Source of the DNA: an uncultured Clostridia bacterium | GTDB taxonomy: Bacteria; Bacillota; Clostridia; TANB77; CAG-508 | Direction of reading: 5' to 3' | DNA length: 25,781 nucleotides | NCBI GenBank assembly: GCA_948517135.1 | Contig: CAORJJ010000017.1 | Location: forward strand, 1 to 25,781 | In this document: one piece after another, positions 15,902-23,462 of the stretch | How the letters are laid out: every line of letters begins with the position of its first letter | How positions within the stretch are numbered: position 1 is the first letter of the stretch | Program-made: the position numbers and the translations under genes | The notes under the pieces: generated by a model | What the model was told of the DNA's origin: nothing | Databases searched by the model: none | The model's input: the letters and a program-made list of their open reading frames with translations, nothing else

Positions 15902-18900
15902 TATTTTCTTCTCCTTCTCTTTCGTTTTAATTTTATACGTTCTTTAGATCTTAATTCAATCATTACTATTCCCATTAAAATCACTCCACTTACTATAAAT
16001 ATTCTTATTCCATCTCCACCAGTTACAGGTAAGATAAGTGGATCATTAGGTATCAATATTTTTCCATCTTCTGTTATAACAGCTTCTATTGATTCTTTAA
16101 TGCTTTTTATAGAAATAGTTCTATCATCATTTACAGTTATTTTCCATTGTCCATTTACATTTTCTCTTCCAGAAGGAGCTTTTGTTTCTACTAATCTATA
16201 TTCCTCACCTACTAAAAGTCCATCAAATTTTACTATTCCATTTTCCTCTTTATTAAAAAAGTGTAGTTCACTTGTATCTTTTCCTACTAACTCAGAAAAA
16301 CAAGTATTGGTTTCATTCACATCAATCAACATATTATCATGATCATGTGTTGTATTAGTACATGTTAATTTATATAATTCAAATTTTGCACCATTTATTC
16401 CTTCAGGATTATCCATTGTTTCTGATTTTACTTTTTGAAAAATAAAATCAACAACTTTGGCTAATCCTAAATCGCATGAACGCTTGATATAATAACTACT
16501 TGTTATATTATCTGATTTTATAAGAACATCTTTTATAAATGCATATTCTAAATAACCATCTTTATCTTCAATTGGAATAGCATCTGAATCTATTGTATCG
16601 TCATTTCCCATATTAGTTTTTGTTGCTTTATAAGTTTTAAAGTCTACTTTCCCATCTGTTCCTTCAAATTTAATTCCGAATGTCCCTTCAGTAATATTAT
16701 AAAATCTGTAATAACCTATATCTTCATCTCTTATAGAATCACTTTCTAAAGATGGATAATTATTTTTATATTTTTTTATCTCTCCTGTTACTGTATTTAT
16801 CTGATTTCCAGTAGTTACTGTTGCAGGAACTTCTTTTCCATCTATATTCATCATATAAGGTTCATAGTCATCTATATTATCAGGATTACCATCATTTTTC
16901 AATTTCATAAGAGTTACTGTTACATCTGATACTTTTTCTTTTTCTGTAAGTCCTCTTATTCCATTCATATTAGTATCAATCCATACTTGTCCTTCTAATG
17001 CACGGCTTATTATACCAGTATGCGTATTAACTTCTTGTTCTCCCTGGCTTAAACTATTTGAAATATAGTCACCTGCTTTACTGCCTGGAAATACCATTGT
17101 TATGTGCATTTTAAATGTCATTCTTTCTGGTACTTTTCCAACTGCAACAATTAATACTGGAGAAAACTTTTCATTTGGGATTATTAATTTGTTTGTACTA
17201 TCAACTTCTAATTTATTCCAAATTTTTTCATTATTACTATTCACTTTGTTTTGAAAATCTTCATATAATAAATCTTTACTTCTAAGCTTTTGATATGACT
17301 TCTCTGTTGTATAATAAAATGTAAGATTCCTAATTACTGTTTCTGTATTTTCTTCCTTTTCTGAACCAACTTTAATTTCTTTTACAATCATATCTCCTTC
17401 AAATTTTGATTTACTATCTTCTCCAGAATATGGTAGCCCTTCTACTAATGTTACATTTTCTGCTGAAGTACCACTATTAACATATGAAATCGTAAATCCC
17501 ATGTCCTTACCTGGTTCTACGTTCTTAGAATCAGAAACTTTTGAAAGTGCAATTAAATTATTTTTTTGAATTGTTATTGTAGTAGAAGCTTTATTGCCAT
17601 ATGACTCTAAAAAATCTCTTCTACAATCTTCTGTACTTGATATTGTTACTGTATTTTTTAATATATCATTATTTTTTACATCTAATTCATTATTACTTAA
17701 GTCTCCAATTAAACAAGAATAATAAATTTTAGGTAATTCCACAATAGAATTCATATAAAACTTTGCATCAAAATTCCATGTTAATGTTGTTGTACCATCT
17801 TCATTCTTAACAAGAGTTGGTACTATCATTTTTCCATCTTTAATAGTTCCCTGATCACCTTTATTTTCAATATAAGTTCCACCTAAAAATGAAGAATTTC
17901 CAATATAAGTTAAATCTTTTGGTAAAATAGCTTGTACTGTAATAACTGTACTAAGTTCTTCTGTTCCAGCAACTGTAACATTACTAACAATTTTAGGGTG
18001 CAGTTCAAAATCTACTATACGTTCACTTTGATCTAAATCATATACTTTTTTGCTTTCACTTGAATTATTTAATGTCTGTGCTGTATTTACTTCTATTGCA
18101 GTTTTATATTCTGTTATATAACAAGAATCTCCATTATGCCTTCCTGTATATGGTTCTGAAACACTTCCATCTTCATTGTATATAGTCTTTTGATAATTCC
18201 TATAATTCTCAACAGTATCAGCATTAGCAACAACATCAGGATACACTGGATAGTCAGAATATTTTAATGGATTATCATTTGTATTTTCTCGAGATGGAAT
18301 AACATCACCCGTATGTTTAATATAATCTGAATCTTGAAGTTGACTAGTTGGTTTTCCTAAATGTTTTGCTATCGCTTCACTAACACTTCCTTTATTCCAA
18401 GCATAATAGTTTTGTGTTGTCATATAAACATAATTTGGTTTACATGTTTGTTTTACTTTTCCAAAGGCATATACATGATGGTGAATCATTGTATCTGTTG
18501 CAAGTCCTCTATATTCTACTAAAACACCCACACAAGTATAACCTTCACGCTTTAATTGACCAATATCAGAGAAAAAGATTAAATCATATGGTGTTGCATT
18601 TATCATTTCTCTATCATATTCTGGTCCATCTGGCTCTTGTCCATAATGTTCCCAACCTTTTTTATCTCTTTTGGCAGCATACAATATTTTATATTTAAAT
18701 GTTTGAGCCCAATCTGTTGCCCATGCATATTCTAAATCAATACATGTATCATCAAATTTTACTAACATATCATATGCTGCACCAGCGTTTAAGTCTTCTG
18801 CATTATCATGTCCTAATTGAATTTCAACTTCTATCTCTTGACCAACTGTTGCATAATCTCTTCCATTTTCAAAACATCCTTCTGTTAATGGTGCATCCCA

Positions 18901-20952
18901 TTCGCCACCTGGTTTATGATACCAAATTAATTGGTGAACTTCACCATTCTTAGTAAGCTGAACTGACTGCGATGTTTTATCATCAGCTATATAAAATTGT
19001 TTTCCAGAATTTTGACCAGAAATACTTTCCATATTAAGATTATGATTTTTTAATTCTAATGTATTTTGAAAAGATCCATCTGGTAAATTTAATTGATCTA
19101 ATATATACTCTCCTGTATCTTTATTATAAAATGGCTGTACAAACCATATTTCACCTGCTGAAATACAAGCTTTTTGAACTCTTTCATAATTTGGCCTACT
19201 ATCAGAAGGATTATAATAAATATATGAAGTACTACCAGTTCCACCCGATCCAGAATTAGCATAAGGAAATGAATCTATATTTACTTCATAATCAGAAATT
19301 GTTACATGTATCTCGTTACCATTATACTGATATTGCCATTTTCCACCATTATAACATGAAGCATATTCAGCACCTGCTCCTGCAGCCATAGTATTATATG
19401 GAGCCGCATCTGCAGCTTCATCATTTTGTGCTATAATTTCTCTACCATCACTATTAGTTTTATTCCATGTTTTCTTATTTTCATCAAGACTCCATAAATA
19501 CATTGGAAAATTTGATGTTATAGCTTCATCTCCATTAAACATATTAGAAAAATTCAAATCAAACTCAATATTTCCTTTTGGCATTTCAATACCTTTTAAT
19601 CCATGTTGCTCAGTTTTACCATAAAGTTGAATTGTAATACCAAATCCAAATAAACGTCCATTTACTTTTCCAAGTCCTTTATTTGGTGCAAGTTCATTTC
19701 CTGTATTAAAATCAAAGGTACCAACTTTTTGAGTTTTCATATCACTACCATTTACTATTTGTACATTATATCTTGGAGCTGCTGAAACTCTTACACTTAC
19801 TGGCTTTATTGTTTTATATTCTTGAATTGGTTTTCCATCTTTTCCAATATGTTTATTACATGTATTTCCGCTTCCAGTAATTAAACTTTCATCATTTTTC
19901 CATTTTTCTACTGCAGTTGAAAAACTTGTACCATCATGTAAATTAAATACATCATTTCCTTCTAACCAGAATGTAAATTCTGGTGATACATTATCACCAT
20001 TTTTCATTTTTAAAACTCTAATTACAATATTAAGAGTTCTAAATGAATTTCCAATAGAAATATTATTGCCATCACTTGGCGTACTTAAAAATACACCTTT
20101 TAATACTTGAACTGTTTTACCATCTTTTTGCATTGTTATAATTTTATATTCGTCATCACCTTTACTTGTTAACCATCCCATACTTTCAATATCAAATTCT
20201 GCCTCTTCTTTGCTATATGGTAAAATCAATTCAAAATAAACTTTTCCATTTCTAAATCCTGCAACAGATGCAGTATCTTGTATTACAGTTGAAAAACCAA
20301 TTGTATATGATATTGTATCAAATGTTCTAACTACATTATTATTAGGTGTATTATCATCTCCTGACTTTAAAGTAACATTCCAATTTTCCCCATATTCTTC
20401 AGTATCAAATGGTCCAGTTCCTGTAATCATTTGAGTTCCAGATTCTGTTTTACTATTTTTTTCCATTTCAGCATTATCTATATATGCATCATCATTTAAA
20501 AGCATTTCTTCAATAGAAGCATTTGCTTTAACTTGAGTTGCTTGATGCTTTATGTCTAATTGCTGTTTATCTACTACATTATTATCTACAACTGTTGTAT
20601 TTAAAGTTGTAGTATTTAAAATTGTGTTTGTATTAGCTGTATTTGTATTATTTGTATTAGTTGTATTATTAGAAACAATGTTTTCTACAATATTTGTATT
20701 TTGATTTGATGTATTACTTTCTAATATAGTATTATTAATATTTTTTTCGTCAACAGTATTATCAGGATAAACACTATTTGATTCATCTGTATAAGTTACT
20801 GATAAATGTTCGTTTCCATTTCCCTTTATTGCATTTCTGATTGTTCTTTCAATCAAAAGAAAGCACTCACATGATATGACTGCTGCAAAAATTATTATTA
20901 TTATTATTATAAGTTTCCATAAATAAATTCCTGCTTTTTTCTTCTTTTTCAT
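15901..20952 (-). CDS. Large LPxTG-anchored surface protein (SdrD-B/SpaA-type)
   Basis: 1683-residue cell-wall protein. A lysine start (MKKKKK) and a hydrophobic signal segment with a run of isoleucines precede an Asn/Thr-rich low-complexity spacer (about residues 60-135). A long, unrecognised beta-rich region follows. A DUF11-like repeat lies near 1130-1270 (NVEPGKDMGFTISYVNSG). An SdrD-B/CnaB-like domain starts near 1318 (GQVWIDTNMNGIRGL). A SpaA/prealbumin-like domain lies near 1500-1630 (INGAKFELYKL and YRLVETKAPSG). The sortase signal LPVTG is at 1641-1645, with a hydrophobic helix and a basic tail. The CnaB/SpaA domains suggest isopeptide-stabilised stalk modules. The role is probably adhesin or pilin-like. 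GGAGA lies ten bases before the ATG. No sortase gene is in the window. Confidence 0.9.
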   Translation of the reverse strand: MKKKKKAGIYLWKLIIIIIIIFAAVISCECFLLIERTIRNAIKGNGNEHLSVTYTDESNSVYPDNTVDEKNINNTILESNTSNQNTNIVENIVSNNTTNTNNTNTANTNTILNTTTLNTTVVDNNVVDKQQLDIKHQATQVKANASIEEMLLNDDAYIDNAEMEKNSKTESGTQMITGTGPFDTEEYGENWNVTLKSGDDNTPNNNVVRTFDTISYTIGFSTVIQDTASVAGFRNGKVYFELILPYSKEEAEFDIESMGWLTSKGDDEYKIITMQKDGKTVQVLKGVFLSTPSDGNNISIGNSFRTLNIVIRVLKMKNGDNVSPEFTFWLEGNDVFNLHDGTSFSTAVEKWKNDESLITGSGNTCNKHIGKDGKPIQEYKTIKPVSVRVSAAPRYNVQIVNGSDMKTQKVGTFDFNTGNELAPNKGLGKVNGRLFGFGITIQLYGKTEQHGLKGIEMPKGNIEFDLNFSNMFNGDEAITSNFPMYLWSLDENKKTWNKTNSDGREIIAQNDEAADAAPYNTMAAGAGAEYASCYNGGKWQYQYNGNEIHVTISDYEVNIDSFPYANSGSGGTGSTSYIYYNPSDSRPNYERVQKACISAGEIWFVQPFYNKDTGEYILDQLNLPDGSFQNTLELKNHNLNMESISGQNSGKQFYIADDKTSQSVQLTKNGEVHQLIWYHKPGGEWDAPLTEGCFENGRDYATVGQEIEVEIQLGHDNAEDLNAGAAYDMLVKFDDTCIDLEYAWATDWAQTFKYKILYAAKRDKKGWEHYGQEPDGPEYDREMINATPYDLIFFSDIGQLKREGYTCVGVLVEYRGLATDTMIHHHVYAFGKVKQTCKPNYVYMTTQNYYAWNKGSVSEAIAKHLGKPTSQLQDSDYIKHTGDVIPSRENTNDNPLKYSDYPVYPDVVANADTVENYRNYQKTIYNEDGSVSEPYTGRHNGDSCYITEYKTAIEVNTAQTLNNSSESKKVYDLDQSERIVDFELHPKIVSNVTVAGTEELSTVITVQAILPKDLTYIGNSSFLGGTYIENKGDQGTIKDGKMIVPTLVKNEDGTTTLTWNFDAKFYMNSIVELPKIYYSCLIGDLSNNELDVKNNDILKNTVTISSTEDCRRDFLESYGNKASTTITIQKNNLIALSKVSDSKNVEPGKDMGFTISYVNSGTSAENVTLVEGLPYSGEDSKSKFEGDMIVKEIKVGSEKEENTETVIRNLTFYYTTEKSYQKLRSKDLLYEDFQNKVNSNNEKIWNKLEVDSTNKLIIPNEKFSPVLIVAVGKVPERMTFKMHITMVFPGSKAGDYISNSLSQGEQEVNTHTGIISRALEGQVWIDTNMNGIRGLTEKEKVSDVTVTLMKLKNDGNPDNIDDYEPYMMNIDGKEVPATVTTGNQINTVTGEIKKYKNNYPSLESDSIRDEDIGYYRFYNITEGTFGIKFEGTDGKVDFKTYKATKTNMGNDDTIDSDAIPIEDKDGYLEYAFIKDVLIKSDNITSSYYIKRSCDLGLAKVVDFIFQKVKSETMDNPEGINGAKFELYKLTCTNTTHDHDNMLIDVNETNTCFSELVGKDTSELHFFNKEENGIVKFDGLLVGEEYRLVETKAPSGRENVNGQWKITVNDDRTISIKSIKESIEAVITEDGKILIPNDPLILPVTGGDGIRIFIVSGVILMGIVMIELRSKERIKLKRKRRRRK
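20891..20910. repeat. ATT trinucleotide run in the signal-peptide region
   Basis: Six and two-thirds copies of ATT encode consecutive isoleucines in the signal segment of the surface protein. Length changes would add or remove whole residues and keep the frame. Confidence 0.8.
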
Positions 20953-21069
20953 ACAATTATTATCTCCACTTTTTCACAAATAATTATATATTTATATATA
21001 ATTATGAATAAGTAGTTTTTATACTCATTTTTAAGATTGTTTTATATCATTTTAGTAACAAAATATTAA

Positions 21070-21109
21070 AAAATAGAGATGTGCCCTATTTTAGGCTCAT
21101 CCCTATTTT
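21070..21109 (-). terminator. Terminator of the Ubl/radical SAM-JAB operon
   Basis: A 16-base stem (21070-21085 with 21094-21109) with two mispaired or G-U positions around an eight-base loop. On the minus strand it is followed by TTTTAATATTT. It lies eight bases after the radical SAM-JAB stop. Confidence 0.8.
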
Positions 21110-21116
21110 CTGATAG

Positions 21117-22748
21117 TTATTTAGATAACATAATCAAATTGGCTTGTGTGCAATCTTTTCCTATAAAACATACCATTTTTTCTTTTTGTGGATTAAGAAT
21201 AATTGATATAAAATCACCAAACTGATTTACAAAATCTGTGTGATTTTTTGTATCATATATGCTAAATCTCAGATCAGTTCTATCTGGATGGCTATGTACA
21301 AATCCTAAAAATTTCACTTCTCCATATGAATCCTGATAAATCTCATCTGATTTAGAAATATTTTCATTTATAATTGCAACTTCATCCATAATCTGATTTA
21401 AACAAAAATCATCCATTGTTGCCATATTACCAGATCTATTATATAAAATAGCTGGTATAACATATTTTACTAAGGATATGTTACCAAAACTATTTCCAAC
21501 AATAGCCATTTGCTGTTCATACAAATTAATTGGATGTAATTCACCAAAATGAAATAATCCATATAAGTCTTTGGTTGCTTGTGGTGTAAATATTACTGTT
21601 TTGGATGCTTCGAACTTTGAAGGTTTAACTGTAAATGATTTCATCTTCCCATTTTTTTCAACTAATACAGAAATAATATCCTGATATAAAACATCATTTC
21701 TTTTAATAATATTTCTTTTTTTCTCAAAAAACTTTTGATAACAAAACTTTGGTGTATTAGTTTCAAAATCAAATGTATGGAAACTGTCTCCCTTACAATA
21801 TTTCCAGTATTCGCATTTTTCACATTGCTTTGATTTTGTTCTCTCTGGATTTCTGTAAAACCTAAATTTATTTTCCCAAATTTCACAAAAATTATCCTTC
21901 AGAACATTTCCTTGTATTAATTCACTTATTCTTGGAATATTAGGACATCCAAAAATATCTCCATTTGAAAGAACAGATGCTACATGAATTCCTGTATAAC
22001 AAGTAAACCTTTTGCCAGTTGGATCTAAAGTATTTTCTCTATTTCCAAAATAATGAGAACAACTCCAAACTACTGGTAAACTATCTTTTATATGCTTTTT
22101 CATAAAATCAAAAAGATACAAATAATCTTCCTGACTAAGCATTAAATCTGCATTATCTTCTGCTCTTCCGATTGGATCAATTCCACTAATCCTAAGAGAA
22201 TCAATTTCCAACATACTAAGCAAACGATAAACTTCAGGCAATTCGAAAATGTTTTTCTTAGTTGCTATGAAAGTAACTTGTATATGTTCAACAAAATTTT
22301 CCTCTTTCATTTTTTTAATTCCAGAAATAATTTTGTCAAATGAACCTTTTACATGTCTAAATTCCTCATGCGTCTCTCTCATTCCATCAAGACTCACTGA
22401 AATTGTTGACATATTTGTTTCTTTCATTTTCTTAATAACATTATCTGTTATTAACATTCCATTAGTTACTAATCCCCATTTGAATCCAAGTCTATCTGCA
22501 TATCCTGTAATATCAAATAGATCTTTTCTCATAAGGGGTTCTCCGCCAGTTATGTTTAACATAATAGATTGTGTACCATATCTCTTTGCAACATCCTCAA
22601 GAACTTTTTTGAAAACCTCAGCAGATAATTCATCCTTATGACTATCCATGCACCTGCTACCACAATGGTCGCAGAGTGCATTACACTGGCTAGTCACTTC
22701 AAAAAAGAGAGTGTGCAATGGATATTTACCATTTAAGTAATTTTCCAT
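21117..22748 (-). CDS. Radical SAM/SPASM enzyme fused to a JAB/MPN metalloprotease
   Basis: 543-residue fusion. The radical SAM domain carries CxxxCxxC at C22, C26 and C29 and a TGGEP motif. A SPASM-type auxiliary cluster region follows, with CYTG, GCPN, and CEKCEYWKYC near residues 307-317. The C-terminal part (about 370-543) is a JAB/MPN domain with the JAMM zinc motif H485, H487, S496, D499. The gap from H487 to S496 holds eight residues rather than the usual seven. SPASM enzymes usually modify peptides; JAMM enzymes cleave after ubiquitin-like proteins. The ATG at 22748 is chosen because AAAGGAG lies just upstream. The gene follows the Ubl gene by 16 bases. The substrate is unknown, and the neighbouring Ubl protein is the obvious candidate. 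Confidence 0.88.
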   Translation of the reverse strand: MENYLNGKYPLHTLFFEVTSQCNALCDHCGSRCMDSHKDELSAEVFKKVLEDVAKRYGTQSIMLNITGGEPLMRKDLFDITGYADRLGFKWGLVTNGMLITDNVIKKMKETNMSTISVSLDGMRETHEEFRHVKGSFDKIISGIKKMKEENFVEHIQVTFIATKKNIFELPEVYRLLSMLEIDSLRISGIDPIGRAEDNADLMLSQEDYLYLFDFMKKHIKDSLPVVWSCSHYFGNRENTLDPTGKRFTCYTGIHVASVLSNGDIFGCPNIPRISELIQGNVLKDNFCEIWENKFRFYRNPERTKSKQCEKCEYWKYCKGDSFHTFDFETNTPKFCYQKFFEKKRNIIKRNDVLYQDIISVLVEKNGKMKSFTVKPSKFEASKTVIFTPQATKDLYGLFHFGELHPINLYEQQMAIVGNSFGNISLVKYVIPAILYNRSGNMATMDDFCLNQIMDEVAIINENISKSDEIYQDSYGEVKFLGFVHSHPDRTDLRFSIYDTKNHTDFVNQFGDFISIILNPQKEKMVCFIGKDCTQANLIMLSK

Positions 22749-22764
22749 ATGCTCTCCTTTCAAA

Positions 22765-23196
22765 CTATTCAATAATACCTTTGGTTACATTGCTATCATC
22801 ATCTGAATATTTTTCAGCCTGATTCATAGCCTCTTCAACACTATGTGCCATTGGACAACCATACAAGCATCTCATAGATCCTCTGTTTCTGTAAATAACC
22901 TCTTTTTTCGGCTGAGGTTCTATACCTGGCTTAATAATAATAAGGCTATTTTCTGTAACACCAAGTTCCTCAAGAGTGCGATACTTATCCAAACAGATTT
23001 CTGTAAGCTCTGATTTATCGTCAGATTCTAAATATACCTGAGTTGTAAAATAAGCCTGACGATACGCTGAAATATATCCCAGATCTCTAAGCAAAGCCTT
23101 GAGTTCCACCTCATTGATATTCATTGGAATTCCTACCTGACTATACTGTCTCCGATCATAAGATACATATACATTAACAACTTTTCTTTCTTCCAT
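22765..23196 (-). CDS. Ubiquitin-like (beta-grasp) protein with cysteine-containing tail
   Basis: 143-residue protein. Residues 5-92 read as a ubiquitin-like fold: strand VVNVYVSY, a turn, strand VGIPMNI, helix NEVELKALLRDLGY, strands around FTTQVYLES, and a last segment YRTLEELGVTENSLIIIKPG. That last segment matches the late part of YukD/EsaB-type and other bacterial Ubl proteins. After a Pro/Lys linker comes a tail (residues 101-143) with SMRCLYGCPMAH (C110, C114) and an acidic, helical end. No terminal GlyGly is present. The ATG at 23196 is preferred over a TTG seven codons upstream because AAGGAG precedes it. It is first in an operon with the radical SAM-JAB gene and is probably its substrate (inference). 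The fold assignment is by eye. Confidence 0.7.
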   Translation of the reverse strand: MEERKVVNVYVSYDRRQYSQVGIPMNINEVELKALLRDLGYISAYRQAYFTTQVYLESDDKSELTEICLDKYRTLEELGVTENSLIIIKPGIEPQPKKEVIYRNRGSMRCLYGCPMAHSVEEAMNQAEKYSDDDSNVTKGIIE

Positions 23197-23249
23197 AGTT
23201 TTAATCTCCTTCCGCAATGAATAAAGTTGACTTAATTGTTACTAAATTT

Positions 23250-23260
23250 CTATCCTCCTA
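23250..23260 (-). other. Strong Shine-Dalgarno sequence without a start codon
   Basis: TAGGAGGATAG on the minus strand lies in the leader of the Ubl operon about 54 bases before the Ubl ATG. No ATG, GTG or TTG follows at a normal distance; stops TAG and TAA come soon after. It may be left over from a lost small gene, or form part of the leader's structure. Confidence 0.5.
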
Positions 23261-23333
23261 TACATATTTTAAGCTTTCTAAATAAAAAAAACTTATATTA
23301 TAAAACTGCCACAGACAAATTTTTATAGGATGT

Positions 23334-23362
23334 ATTATAACATGATACTATATCAAAGTCAA
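23334..23362 (-). promoter_or_regulatory. Promoter of the Ubl/radical SAM-JAB operon
   Basis: On the minus strand, TTGACT (23357-23362), a 17-base spacer and TATAAT (23334-23339). It gives a leader of about 130 bases before the Ubl ATG. It lies just after the pheT terminator, so the cassette is an independent unit. Confidence 0.75.
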
Positions 23363-23382
23363 AAACTTCAATTTTAGTATAC

Positions 23383-23424
23383 AAAAAAATTGTGAGATTT
23401 AGAAAAATATATCTAACCTCACAA
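23383..23424 (-). terminator. Terminator of pheT
   Basis: TTGTGAG...AGA (23390-23403) pairs with TCT...CTCACAA (23412-23424) with one bulge. On the minus strand it is followed by seven U. Confidence 0.85.
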
Positions 23425-23462
23425 CTTTTTAAACATATAATTTAGCTAATATCCTCTATTAC

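Noticed and set aside
18414..19259. Several open frames on the plus strand opposite the surface protein gene
   Set aside because: They are antisense to a long, clearly coding frame, their sequences are rich in Leu, His and Tyr as expected for shadows of AT-rich genes, and none has a ribosome binding site.
20891..20910. Phase-variable microsatellite in the surface protein gene
   Set aside because: The repeat unit is three bases, so length changes keep the frame and would only alter the number of isoleucines in the signal segment.
22765..23196. Part of a type VII secretion locus, because the Ubl domain resembles YukD/EsaB
   Set aside because: No EssC-type ATPase, WXG100 protein or EsaA-like gene is in the window; the partner is a radical SAM-JAB fusion instead.
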